Source of the DNA: Leucaena leucocephala
Taxonomy: Eukaryota > Streptophyta > Magnoliopsida > Fabales > Fabaceae
Reading direction: 5' to 3'
NCBI GenBank assembly: GCA_037074615.1
Contig: CM073535.1
Span: 3,348,001 to 3,412,000, forward strand
DNA length: 64,000 bases
The notes beneath the pieces are model-generated. The model worked only from the letters and a program-made list of their open reading frames with translations, was not told where the DNA came from and ran no database searches. The position numbers were made by a program, and so were the translations under genes. Positions 24,616-37,359 of this stretch are shown one piece after another (the stretch's first letter is position 1; each line of letters begins with the position of its first letter).

Positions 24616-27008
24616 GCATTGGATTTAGTCAAAATAGGAGGGAGTACCATTTATCTAAATAGGCACTTGTGGATTCATCCTGCAGCCGTCTCGGAGTTTA
24701 GGGTTTGAATAGACAACCGATAGTTTTAGATTTACATCGTGCCGTGGACGTGAAGAAAAATTGAAATGATTACAGGGAAAGTTGCAAAAATATTTGCCAT
24801 CTCTTATATATTTTATAAAATTATTATATTTATATACAAATTATTTATATGTTTATATAAAATCTGAAGTAATTATTATTAACAACCCGTACGTGTATAT
24901 AGTATAACATGTTATTAATTTTATATTTCATATTAATGGTAATTTTCCCAGATATGAGACACACGGGCTTAATGAAACTTGTCACATGAGGGATCGGATA
25001 GAGATGCGCACGCGCTTGCTTATTGCGAAGTAATTAATTATTAATTAATCTAGTTATATTTCATATAAAAAATTAATTTAAAATAAAACAAGAGACGCAT
25101 AGAGCAACATAACAAAGTCAACAATGCACACAGGAGAGAAGGGTTACTTATATATTGTCTAGATTTTAATTTATGATTTGACTTTTTAATTGCTTCATTT
25201 TTAAAACAGCTTTATATATTATCCTCATTTATTCTTAACAAGGACTATTTAAGATATAATTTTAAGAGAGTGATTTTTTTACAGAAGTATTGAATAGATA
25301 CAAATGTTAGTTAAAATGCATATAAAAATTAATAAATACTATTTATATTCTTTAATATAAGAATTAATTATTTTTTTAAAATAAATAAATTAATTATGAT
25401 CAAATTTAAAATTTTAAAATTAATTCATACTATATACTCTTATTATCCTATTTATAGAGGATAGGAAGAAAATTTTCATATAAAATATACTATCTTATTC
25501 TTAATTTATTATTATATTGATTTTATTTTTATGAGATATAATATATAAATAGAAGTAAAGTTAGAAGGTTATTAAATTTTATAATATAATTAATAATATT
25601 TAAAATTTTTATTAATATGTGTGAAATATACTGAAAGTGACTTATATATAGGAGTATATATGTATTCATAAATCTACTAAAATTAATTAAATAATTTTTA
25701 TATAAATTATAATTTATTAATTAATTATATTAATTATGGGGCAAGGGTGCACTTTAAAAAAATATTGATATATTAGTTTTTTTAAACTACTGGTGCATGC
25801 TTTTTTATTTTTTTATTTGATTAATAGGCTTATAGTGTAAAGTATTGTTGTTGACATTCGAGACAAAAAAAGAACAAGCACAAATTATTTAAGTTTATTT
25901 ATTTATTGTTCAGCATCATGAGGTCATTGAACCAAGAAAAGAGACATTACTTGACGTAGATAGTTAAAATATTTAATACGAAGGATATACGTAGGATTTA
26001 TTTGTTTCCACGTTAATGCAAAACTTTTATTTATTAAATAAAAGCGAAACATAAAATTATATTAACTTATTATTGAGCATCAAATCACTTTATATATTGA
26101 ACGGACAAAGATAAGCATATGCAAAGTTCACATGTTATTGTCCTATGCATTTACTTGATTTTAAATTAATTATATGTTTTTTTAAGAGGTAATTTTATTC
26201 TAAATATTATTAGATACTAAATATAAATATATTTTTTAATAGTAATTTTAATTTCAATTGTTGTAAAAAAAAATCATTCTAGTATACCCAACTTATATCT
26301 GTTAATCACATGTATTTTATTATATTTGAGCAGGTATTCTAGAAGGGCAAAAATGTAAAGCCATGAAACATAAGGCACTATACCAATTATAAGGCCTCGG
26401 CCTACATTCCAGTAAGGCCATGCCTTGGCGTTATACCAACTACAGCTACGATGATTTTTTTAATGGGGATATGTGAAATAAATAATAGTTTTGGCCAAAA
26501 AACAATAATAGTTAGCGAAATAAATAAATGAATAGTAATCAAGATTTTCAAAAAAATACATTAAAATTAAGATATAAATATAAAAAACCAGTAAAAATAC
26601 GGAAAAGATTTTTTCATCGAATATGTAAAAAAGATTAGGAATAAATAAATTAAGATGTTAAAAATTTAATAAATAAATTCTTTATGATTTATCAGTAATA
26701 TTTTTTTTATACTATAGAAGAGCAAGAGCTGAACTCCATCGCATTTCACCTCCGCGGGTCACCTAAATAAACAAGGGCCATTAAATAATATACTTTTATT
26801 TTATATTTTGCATTTATTTATACGCTTATATATATATATTGAATATTTTTGTTTATTCTGGTTATGAATTTTCGATTTTCTCATGGACGCCTTTTTTATT
26901 TTATTCCGCCGTCGTCTCGTCCATAAGCGCTGTACTCCACGGAGAGAGAGCGTTGCTTCTCGGGGAGAACTCAGACTTTGAACAAAACCTGCATCTGAGA
27001 CGCTTCAG
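24616..27008. other. Very AT-rich intergenic DNA upstream of KAS II
   Basis: No gene seen. A motif AAAATAGGAGGGAGTACC at about 24632-24649 resembles a Stowaway transposon end, but no partner end was found. From about 26880 the base composition becomes more balanced on approach to the KAS II promoter. Confidence 0.55.
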
Positions 27009-27016
27009 TATATAAA
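27009..27016 (+). promoter_or_regulatory. TATA box of the KAS II gene
   Basis: TATATAAA followed by GG, about 235 bases before the ATG at 27244. The sequence after it is the pyrimidine-rich type usual in plant 5' leaders, so transcription probably starts near 27040. Confidence 0.6.
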
Positions 27017-27243
27017 GGAACATTGAATGCGGCATCTGATTTCATTTCACACCCTTCCTTATTCTCATCACCTTCATTGCATCATCTCACTTTCTTCCTT
27101 AACGACCCCTTTACCTTCCCCTATGTTCATTTCACATTTGCCTTACTCTCTCAGCCTCGTCTTCTTCTCTTTCTCTTCTTAGATTAGCATCCCTTACTTG
27201 CTTCCGTCCCGTGGTGTTTTTGATTTTAGCTTCTTGCTCTTCC

Positions 27244-30200
27244 ATGGCTGCGTCTTCTATGGCTTCTCCTCTTTGCACTTGGCTGGTGGCTGCTTGCATG
27301 TCAGTCGACTGCGAGTCTGACCGTTCCAGAAGCCCTTACTCACTCCAGTCTTCGAGGAAAATGAGCAGGTGCTCTCGTCGGAGGAAGCTCGTATCTAAAT
27401 GTGTCAATAGAAGTTCCGAATTCAACAGGGGTGGGATTTCGTCTTTTAATGGATCCAGCATTCAAGGTCTAATGAGCTCGTGTCTCGCCTTTGAGCCCTG
27501 CGATGAGTACAACAGCTCCAGGCTTCTTTCTTCTTTGGGGTTCTTTGGTGACAATGGGTTCTCCTCACTGTTCGAATCGAATACTCGTTATTTCAATCGT
27601 AGGCGGAGGCGTGTGAATCGAGCGGTCCAATCCGGTAATTGGTTTATTTCATAATTTTATAATTTAATTTGAACTTGAGGCCAAGAATAAAAAAAAATTA
27701 AATCCTAAGCTCCTGCTGGTGATTATTCATACTGTACTATGTAACCTTCATTGATTCCTTTTCTTTCTCCCCTTTTGACTATGGAATATGGGATCACCCC
27801 TGTGATGCATCCCTTGACTGTTTTTTAAGTTTGCATCTTCTTCTTATCTATTGTTGTTACATTTTAGATGAATCCCTATTGTTTATAGGGGCCACAGGTT
27901 AGCTTTACTGAGCGTACTAAAATGATTTAGACTTCACCGCGGTTTATCATTCAGTTTTACAGTTAGACATCAAAACCATGGTACAACGGAAAAATACAAT
28001 TTTTTACCCGCCTTGCGATATCATCAAGGTTGTTCATGATTTTAGAGCGAGTTACGTTGCACAAGAAAGAGAGTTTTTTGTACTGTTTTCTTGGAAATAA
28101 TTTTTCCACATGTATTGTTCAAGAGTTGAACATAACTCCACTTAGCCTTCCATCTCTTTTTTATCATATTATTAGAAGTAATGTATGCGTCTGCCATTTG
28201 GGCGGTATGTTAATACACTCGCGAAGGGAGGATAATTATTGCACATTGAGGATGCATGACATATAAATTTATCCCCGAAGTCCCGAACCTGTAAGGCAGA
28301 AAAGTGGTTTTAACTCTTAGTTCTTCTATATTCTGAATTCTACTTACATATCTGTGTTTATACCTCTTGCATGAGCGTTGATATTTCTATTGTATTGTCT
28401 TGCTCGGCTTTGGTTGGTAACCTTGTTTTTGTCATTCAAAATCAATGGGTAGAAGTTCTTTACTTCAAACTAAGTTTATCTCACTTGGGAGGTTAAATAC
28501 TCGTCTCAATATTTATTTACACCTTTAAAATTTGAATTTCCTATCCATACATAAGAATACTTGTCAGTTACTTTTTCTATGTGCTAGTGATAGGACTTGA
28601 CTTTCTTGAGTGGTAGCCATCCAAACACAACTTTGACAAGCAAAGTTGTGCGGTGCAGAAGGAAGTTGATCCTTTAACTTGGTCTAGTAGCTAATGATTC
28701 ATGTTTCATCTTATATTTGCTAACGTAGGTATTGCAATTTAAATTTGTAGGGAAAGCAATGGCTGTAGCTGTGCAACCTGCCCAAGGTATTACAACAATG
28801 AAAAAACCTTCTATAAAGCAAAGACGAGTAGTCGTGACTGGAATGGGTGTGGTCACACCACTTGGTCACGATCCTGAAACCTTCTATAATAACTTACTTG
28901 ATGGTGTTAGTGGCATAAGTGAGATCGAGACTTTTGACTGTGCTGAATTTCCAACGGTATGTTATAGTTCCTTTAATTGGATTTTCAGTTGTTGCCTTCT
29001 GTTGCTTTTGTTCTCATTGCTTACTGTCTCCAGAGAATTGCTGGTGAGATAAAGTCTTTCTCAACCGATGGCTGGGTAGCACCTAAACTTTCAAAGAGAA
29101 TGGATAAATTTATGCTTTATTTACTAACGGCTGGAAAAAAGGCCCTGGTTGATGGTGGGATTACTGATGATGTAATGGATGAGCTAAATAAAGAAAAATG
29201 TGGAGTTTTGATTGGCTCAGCTATGGGTGGCATGAAGGTAATCTTAACTGTGATTCGATTTGAAATTATACATTTGAAAAAGATTTGAAGAGTGCTGTCA
29301 TATTGAGCTTTTGGTTTTCTACTTAGATATATCATATCGTTTGTAGGAATATGTGATATCTGCTGATATTATTGTTAAATGCAATCCAAGATGGAGCCAT
29401 ATGTATTGTGTTATTTCTTGGAATTGATTTATTCTTTTTGGAACAGGTCTTTAATGATGCCATTGAAGCTTTACGAATCTCATATAGGAAGATGAATCCT
29501 TTTTGTGTACCTTTTGCTACTACAAATATGGGTTCTGCGATGCTTGCAATGGATCTGGTCTGGTTAAATTAAATTTGGTGCGCATTATCTGGACACCATA
29601 AATGGGTGTCTTGGTTCTTATCAAGCTTTTGTCAATTGACTCATTTTATGATTCCAGGGATGGATGGGCCCCAATTATTCAATCTCTACAGCTTGTGCAA
29701 CAAGCAACTTTTGCATATTGAATGCAGCAAACCATATTATTCGAGGAGAAGCTGTGAGTCTTTTGCTTGTTCATTGGATTGTGCCATTTCTAGTTTTTCC
29801 AACTTCTCTGTTTCTTTCTGACATAAAGAGTATTTGATACTCTAATGATACGGTCATTTAATTGAAAGGGATTATATTTTCATTAAAAAAATTTGCTTAA
29901 TAATGTAATTTATCTGCAGGATGTGATGCTTTGTGGTGGTTCTGATGCCGCTATCATACCTATTGGTATTTAAGTTTCTTTCTTGTGGCTTATTCCTTTT
30001 GCTTGTAGGAACTTATATTGGCATAAAGCTGATAATTATCGAAAATAATTGGTTGTTTCAGGTTTGGGAGGCTTTGTGGCATGCAGAGCACTTTCACAGA
30101 GGAATGGTGATCCTACCAAAGCTTCACGGCCTTGGGATACTGTAATACAAAGAAATCCATGATCTATTGATTTCTTGTTTATTTTCTCCATTTTCATTTC

Positions 30201-33200
30201 AGAGTTTTCATTAAATTACAGAGAACTATAGATATAGACTTCTATTGACGGTTGAATATATCTTATATTCTTTAACAATTAATGGGTCTTACTTTCACAA
30301 GTCTTCCTAATGGTAGGAAGGCTCACCACTCAACTTCGAGTGCTTGAAATTTCCTGACTTCCCCCGCCCCCGCAAAATCTTAATCAATCAGAAAACAAAA
30401 GTTGTCGTTCAGATACAAATAGGATACAAAGTAAACCACAAAGATCTGAAAACTCTGACTCAGTCTGAAATGCTGGGCATCTCAAATTCAGAAAACCACC
30501 CATTAGGAGTGAAGAGAAAGTGTTAAAATGAAACTGTGAAAGAATTTAACAGAACAAGAATGATGAGAAATTTTTCTCTATCGTAAAAAAATGAGCTAAG
30601 TTCACAGTATCATTGACAATACTCTTCAGGTTAGAACAAGACATATTAGGGCTCGTTTGGTTTAGTTTTTGGAGAAGCTCTTATGGAGAATAAGTCATTT
30701 AAAAACTCTTCTTGAGAAGAGTTTATAGAAAAAACGATTCTGAATAAAGTGAGTGTTTGGATAGTTATGATCAGAATGAGTTGTGATTGGTAAATTACTA
30801 GAAAGGGTATGATGAAAAAATAAAATAAATAATATTAGATCACTGTTCATCTTCCTCTTCACTTCCCAATGACTTCCTTTTTGTTCGCCTGCTCTCTCCT
30901 TCTTCCTCTTCGTCCTCCACTGAGATTTGAATCCGGGACGAGATTTTTAGACGTGTAGATCTGAACACAATGACGGAGTAGCGATGCTTGACGGAGGAGC
31001 AATGACGGATGATGGAGTAGCAATGACAGATGACGACGGAAGGACTAGCGATGTACGACAGAGGAGCTGAGATGGTGAAGCAAAAAGTGTCGGCAGAAGA
31101 GTGAGTGTGAGAGTGGAAAGAGGAAAGAGTAGAGAAGTGTCAGAAAAAGTAGGGAAGAATAGTCATTAGATAGCCCACAAGCTATTTTCTCCACACAAAA
31201 GCTATTCCCAAAAGCTTATTCGAAATAATAGTTTGGTCTATAAGCTCTTTTGGACATTTGAATGTTTGTTTTATTTTTGGCCCAAATCATGATTTAGCTC
31301 AAAAGGGTTTTTCAAACCATGGTTTGCTTGGGAAACAAACACGCACTTAATAGACTTATGCATGTGTTTCCGGCATTTTAATAGACTTGTGCATTCTCTT
31401 CCTTTCTTTGATGGCTTTACCTTGTCCAGCAGCACTTGTGTTGCTTACTAACCACCTGAATAGCTTTGTCATTTCAGAATCGTGATGGATTTGTCATGGG
31501 GGAAGGTGCTGGTGTTTTGCTTTTAGAAGAACTTGAGCATGCTAAGGTACTTTTGATTTGACTGCAATTGAGGACTCAACTCATCTTAAAGGGCAACACA
31601 TCATAATGTAGCATGTCACTGCAATATGTGTGTGTATTTTGTAATATATTGCTTTTCTCTCATTATTCTGTTACAGGCGTACCAAAACAGATTATAGAAC
31701 CTTCATTCTCTTTTGTGTTACTTCTCATTGCCATTGCCTATGTTGTTTCTCATTCCATCAGTATATTATTTTCAAATTCATAACATTGCAATACCAAAGA
31801 ATGAGATAATTTTTGGTCAAATGAATCAAGCAATTGTACGTTGTGATCGAACTTTTGATATTGCAGAAAAGAGGTGCAAACATATATGCAGAGTTTCTTG
31901 GTGGAAGCTTCACATGTGACGCTTATCATATGACTGAGCCTCGTCCTGACGGTAATTGTTGCTACTTCTGCCTTATGAGATTATCATTATTCCTATTGCC
32001 AGGGTCTAAGAGGTTCTCTCGTTAGTTGGGACGTGACAAAAGGGTATTGCCAAAAGTTCTAGACCTGCAGGGCACCCTTTCTATTAAAACGTACAATAAA
32101 AATCCAGATGTAATTTTAAAATATTATAATGAAATAATAAAAAGAATTGTTTAGACTAGGTTGAAAAAAGCCCGAGCTTGACCTTCTTTTATGGTTTTTT
32201 AATGAGCTCATATTTTTGGGCATTTTTTATCTGAGATCCTATCTGTTTTTCTTGGCCAATCCTATCAAAGTTATGAGACTTTCCAACCATATGATCTCAT
32301 AATTGGCTCCACATGAATGCGGTTTCCCTTGTGGTTTTGATTCATCTTATTATTTTGTACATGTCTTAGTAAATTAGTCTTTGGAGTGTGTGATTGAAGT
32401 TGATGAGATGGCTGATTGAAAATGGCACCTGCCAATAGATCACTTGGAGAGTTTTGTTACATGGAAAGTTGTCCCCGGCTTAGTGTCCACGAACCACAGA
32501 CACTCAAAATGAAGTAACTGGTCTGATTTAATCTTAGTAAAAAGGGGGGGGGGGAATTCATTCTCCCCCAGCACTAGTCTGAAGAGAACCTTAGTAGTTG
32601 CTGTCTTTAAATTTCTTAAAGTTTTGCCAAAAGATTCGGGATTGTTGACGTATCTATGTTGATTGAATGTCAGACACAAGCTCATGATTCTCCGGTACCT
32701 TTTCATTATTGATGATTCTGGCATATTTTTTGTCGTGAATTACATACTATTCTTCTAGCCAAAAGGACATGATGACTTTGATTTATTGCAAGAAAACTCA
32801 CACCATCACCATTGCCTTCTTTCCCCATAAATTTTTGGAGCTAACAATGTAAGTTTCAAGAGTTTGAATCCTCTGCAATAAATGATAAATATAGTGTTGT
32901 AAAAAAGGATAGAAAGAACAAATTTTGGAATGTGTGTAAATAAATGAAGAGTCTCTTACATTCCTATTTCTTGGCATTACTCCCTCTCATACTGCATCAC
33001 AGCACCACTGTAGAGGATCTAAACTAAAGTTTCAGAGTTACATAAATTACAGTTTTGACCGTTGCACCATTTTTTTTTTTTGTTTTTTTTTCTGTTGTTA
33101 CTTTGTCTCTTCATATATTGTTTTTACGATGCACATTGAACATCATGCATAAAATTCAATTGACACATGTTGAGACAGAAGGGCATGAATAGCTTCCATA

Positions 33201-34233
33201 ATCCACGTCATCTCATCATCTTATGGCTTAAAAAGTCAATGAATACATATCACTGTAACAATTTCAGAAAAGTATAATTAATCTTCTATAATCTGGCGCC
33301 TCTCCTATTAATAAAAAAAAATTATCACGTGGCAATAGCATTTGATTATTTATTGCAGTAATAATGAATGGTGAGTGGTGATACGTGAATCGTGAGTGAT
33401 GACAATGTGCTGTAACCATCCATACCTGTTGATTATTCTGGCCTAAACTTGCATGTCCTATTTTTCTGTCTCAAACAGGAGTTGGCGTTATACTCTGCAT
33501 TGAAAAAGCATTAGCTAAGTCTGGAGTATCTAAGGAGGATGTGAACTACATAAATGCACATGCCACATCCACGCCAGCTGGAGATCTTAAGGAGTACCAG
33601 GCTCTTCTTCATTGTTTCGGCCAAAATCCTGAGGTAAGTTTTGTTCCAGATGTTACTATAACTCTTGTTCTCTTGCTTGTTAAATTCAAGTTAATTTTAA
33701 TCCCTCTTTCCTTTTCGGTTGTTTTAATTTTTGCTACTTACCATATTTTATACATGCTAACCAAGATCCCTTTGTACAGCTCAAAGTGAATTCTACAAAA
33801 TCTATGATTGGTCACCTACTGGGGGCAGCTGGAGGTGTGGAAGCTGTGGCCGCAGTACAGGTTCCTAATGAAATACATCTTAATTAAATTTGTAGGAAAT
33901 ATATTTTCACATCTGAAAAGTTTAGAGCTTTGGTTTAATTTCTTGTGTAGGCCATACGAACTGGGTGGGTTCATCCCAATATTAACCTTGATAACCCAGA
34001 CGACGGAGTGGTATGCTTCTTGTTGCTTCATTCTCACCTTTTGTCTGAGGTTATATGTTCAGTTATCGCTTATGGGAGACAAAATTATCTAATTTGATTA
34101 ATTGGAAACAAATCAGGACCCGAGAGTTCTTGTGGGCTCAAAGAAAGAGAGATTGGATATCAAGGCAGCCTTGTCCAATTCATTTGGTTTTGGCGGCCAC
34201 AACTCTTCAATCATATTTGCTCCGTATAAGTGA
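27244..34233 (+). CDS. KAS2: 3-oxoacyl-[ACP] synthase II, chloroplast (KAS II)
   Basis: Condensing enzyme of plastid fatty-acid synthesis; KAS II extends palmitoyl-ACP to C18 with malonyl-ACP. Thirteen exons: 27244-27634, 28751-28956, 29034-29237, 29447-29557, 29658-29753, 29920-29965, 30062-30141, 31478-31546, 31867-31951, 33479-33633, 33780-33860, 33951-34010, 34117-34233. The frame closes at 566 aa. Residues 1 to about 130 are a Ser/Arg-rich transit region whose opening (SPLCTWLVAACMSV) fits plant KAS II rather than KAS I. The thiolase-fold domain starts at about 156 (RVVVTGMGVV). The catalytic triad is present: Cys317 in STACATSN, His457 in NAHATST, His493 in IGHLLGAAG. The upstream in-frame start at 27211 is GTG, so the ATG at 27244 is used. 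The intron 4 donor is weak (CTG/GTCTGG). Intron 7 contains a MITE. The symbol is by homology (Arabidopsis FAB1). Confidence 0.95.
30649..31346. mobile_element. Tourist-like MITE (copy 4) inside KAS II intron 7
   Basis: The ends GGGCTCGTTTGGTTT and (inverted) GTGCGTGTTTGTTTC are imperfect inverted repeats, flanked on both sides by TTA, the usual Tourist/Harbinger target. The left core (GAGAAGAGTTTATAGAAAAA, AGTGTTTGGATAGTTATGAT) and right core (GTCTATAAGCTCTTTTGGAC) match the family. The middle, about 30840-31130, is different: more GC-rich, with repeated GACGGAGTAGCAATGACGGATG-like units, apparently foreign DNA. It is fully intronic and does not touch exon edges. Confidence 0.8.
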
Positions 34234-36361
34234 AAACACTTTTGATGGCCAACCTTCCTGCAATTAGGTAAAAGGTATGACAATATCTCATTCTCTTTTT
34301 ATTAATAAAGATTTTATACACCCTGAGGGCTAATAGAATAGTTAGGTGAACTCTTAAGTGGCCCGAGCGATGCCACATCTTGCATTGTTGGAAGAATCAT
34401 TAACCTCTTGATCTTCTTGCTTTTTTCTTAACTTGAATCAAAAAGTTAATTAACTCTACCAATAACGCAGTGTCTGTCATATCGAAATTTCATCTAATTA
34501 AATAGTGGGGACTATGGCAAAATGAAGGCATGGATTCTGGGTATCTTAGCCATAGAATTTTCACTGAGAACTACATATAAAAAAATTGCTTATATAGAAG
34601 TCCTCTTAAAGTTTCATCACTATCATTCATTTTTGTAGATGCTTTTGAGTTGCAGATGTTGAGTAGCCGGAGGTTCCTAGTCTGCTCCTTGCCCAGGTGA
34701 GGATGTATATTTTTGTGTGGATTGCATTGATTTGATGGCGGTGCTGCGGTAGTAGAATCAGAACGTCCAAAGATTTGTTGGGTGAGTCTATCCACAACTG
34801 GAACCCTTATTCACCATGAATGGCTAGTTTAGATGACCCATTTTGTGTAACTCCTCAAACAACACCTTTGATGGGGATATGAACTTTTGTTTTATTCACC
34901 ATATACAACTAGATATGAACACAGCCAATTTGTAGTATTTTTGAGCTGCCTCTTCAATTAGGTTACACATTTCACTACGGTGACTTTAATCATGTGAGGA
35001 TATTGTCTATGCTGTACTTTTTAGCCATAAAGAAGAAGCAAATCTAATCTGAAAAGGCGAAAAAGAAAAATCCCATGTATTTTCATAGTGGGTGCTGTAG
35101 ATTTCAATTTTCTTTGTACACTCACGAATGTTTTAAAGCTGAAAGCTGATTAGGGATGATGATGACTTTGGTAAGCCAAATGGGGCGACAGTGAAAAAAT
35201 TGTATTAATTGCTGTTTTGAGTGATATTTTGTATTTTTCATTTTATGAAACATGTCCCCGTCCTACAGGTTTATCAACAGGAAGTATAAATCCACATCAA
35301 TTTTGCCAACGTCACACCGACAACCAATTGCTAGAGAGTAAACCGTAGATAGATATGATTAAATTACGCACATTTATGGTGGGAATTTAAATTTGGATCT
35401 GGAAATAAAACGGATAGTTGGAAATTGGATTCACAATTTAAAGTTGAAAATGAGATTGAGTTTGTAAGGTTATAATTATGTGTGTTGGGATAGGTTTTGT
35501 CCACCATAATAACCTACCTACCCAATCCACCATGATTTCTACTTTCATTCCCAATTGTAGGATATCGTGCTGCAATTCCCATGTTTTGTCTGTTGGGTAT
35601 AATTAGTGCTAGAATAAATATGTAATGTCCGGCATTAAATTATTAATACAGGGTATAGACGCACTATAAGAAAACAAAATGTGATAACTGTGAGCTTTAA
35701 TTTGAATTTTGTTTTAGACCCCATTCTTGTTTTGTTAATTGTCACATACATCATTGAAAAAGAAACATAAAACAGTATTAAAGTATGAAATATGAGAACA
35801 AATGAAGAGAAAATCAAAGCGTTTGAAATATTGATGTGAGGGTAATGGGAGTTGAAGATGCCTAATATCCAATAACCTTGGTTACGGCGCTCATCACAGT
35901 AATATCCAATAATGTTGCCATGCCTCTTCACTGCATCCAAATATTTGGAAGGTATAAGGGGACAGTCTGCAGGAGGAGGTGGAGGATTTCAATTAAGGAG
36001 TAATACATGTGATCCTCTGATTCAGTGAGGGGATTGTTTCAGGAGTTAGTTTAATTAAAGTTTTGGATTGAATTATGATGTGAGGTAAGCCTTAGTCATT
36101 ATCAGAGTTCAACCGGCGAAGGTACGTAAAAGCATGATTATGGGGCTGCCTCATACTCATCGCCTTGGACACCGGAATATGCAGTTGCCAATCATTCACC
36201 ACCACAACGATAATGTACTCCTTCCCCCCCTCTTTTTTCTTATCTATTAACTCCGAGTTTAAAATATTCTTGTTTAAAAAAACACTCAGTACGATGTGTC
36301 TTTTCAATATGGATAACTTTAACTATGGAGGAGTGAGATAATTACGAAGAGAATAGATAAA
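34234..36361. other. KAS II 3' flank and intergenic DNA
   Basis: The start is KAS II 3' untranslated sequence. No gene is called. On the minus strand at 35635-36000 an open stretch begins with a Pro-rich run and continues DAVKRHGNIIGYYCDERRNQ, and another at 36092-36307 is open. Neither has a recognisable family, and stops separate them. Confidence 0.5.
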
Positions 36362-36846
36362 GAGCCTGTTTGGTTTATGTGAAATCAAGATTTTAAAAAA
36401 AAATTTAAGATAAAATTTTGGTTTGGGGAAATTTCAAAACAAATAGTTATATTTATTTAAACGGGCTTTTGAACTAAACTATGGTTTAAAACCAAGGTTT
36501 CAGATAAGCTGGTCAGAGTAACTTATAGAAAGTAAACCACTTATGAACTAACCAATTACTATATTACCCCTACTTTTTCTTACACCCTCTCTCCTCTCTC
36601 ATACTTTTTCTTTCTTACACCCTCTCTTCTCTCTCCTTTCATCTCTTATCTCTCCTCATTTAATACTCATACCCTTTTTCGTAATTTATCAATAACAAAA
36701 ATACTTTTGGAAATAATTATCCAAACACTTATTTATTCAAAACCATTTTTTTTTCATAATCTCTTCTCCAAAAGCCCTTTTCTATAAGCTGTTCAAAAGC
36801 CCTTTTTTTCATAAGCCTGTTTTTAAAATCCTATCCAAACGGGCCC
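36362..36846. mobile_element. Tourist-like MITE (copy 5), inverted orientation
   Basis: The left end GAGCCTGTTTGG and right end CCAAACGGGCCC are near-perfect 12-bp inverted repeats, flanked by AAA on both sides. The core is the reverse complement of copies 2 and 3: ACCAATTACTATATTACCCC, then a CT-rich tract, CGTAATTTATCAATAAC and TAATTATCCAAACACTTATT. It gives the clearest ends of this subfamily. No ORF. Confidence 0.75.
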
Positions 36847-36849
36847 AAA

Positions 36850-37110
36850 ATCAACATGAGTTTCAAGTTTGAGGCTATATATATAAATGTAAAAAATATT
36901 TTAAAAAATGTTACTCTCAATTATACTTAATAATAATCGAATTTAACTGAACAGCCATGTCAAAAAATAAACGGTAGTAGTATTTGTGTAATGAAAAGTT
37001 GAAGGTAAAAAGGTGAGCAGAGTGACAAACAAAGAAAGGAATGGAGAAAAGGAGTGGAGGTAAGGGCATTATGAACGCGGGAGTGGAAGAGAATGCATTT
37101 GTACCACATC
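36850..37110. other. AT-rich spacer between MITEs
   Basis: No gene or repeat boundary recognised. Confidence 0.5.
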
Positions 37111-37354
37111 TATAAAGTTACGAGGTTGGGTAAGTTTTTATAGAAAAAATAATTTTTTTAGATAATTTTTAAAAAAAATTTATAGAGAATAACTTATAAA
37201 AAATAAAATAGTTATGGATAAATAAATATTTAAATAATTATTATTATAAAGACTTTAATAATTAGTAAATTATTAGAAAATATATTATTTAAAAAAAAAC
37301 TATTTTTTCTCTCTCTCTCCATCGAGGAAGACTAGTGGTATAGGTAGAGCCTGG
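37111..37354. mobile_element. Truncated or interrupted MITE (copy 6)
   Basis: TTTATAGAGAATAACTTATA, GGATAAATAAATATTTAAAT and TTAGTAAATTATTAGAAAAT match, in order, the left half of the MITE core, but the right half does not follow. The solo LTR begins at 37360, so the LTR may have landed inside this element. The missing right half was not found after 39325, so simple decay or deletion is also possible. Confidence 0.45.
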
Positions 37355-37359
37355 ACCTC
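37355..37359. repeat. Target site duplication of the solo LTR (left)
   Basis: ACCTC immediately before the LTR, repeated exactly at 39321-39325. Confidence 0.8.

Noticed and set aside
24632..24649. Stowaway-like end (AGGAGGGAGTACC)
   Set aside because: No matching inverted end with TA flanks was found within a reasonable distance.
32440..32724. 94-codon minus ORF inside KAS II intron 9
   Set aside because: No recognisable family, contains a G/C homopolymer run, and lies in an intron of a well-supported gene.
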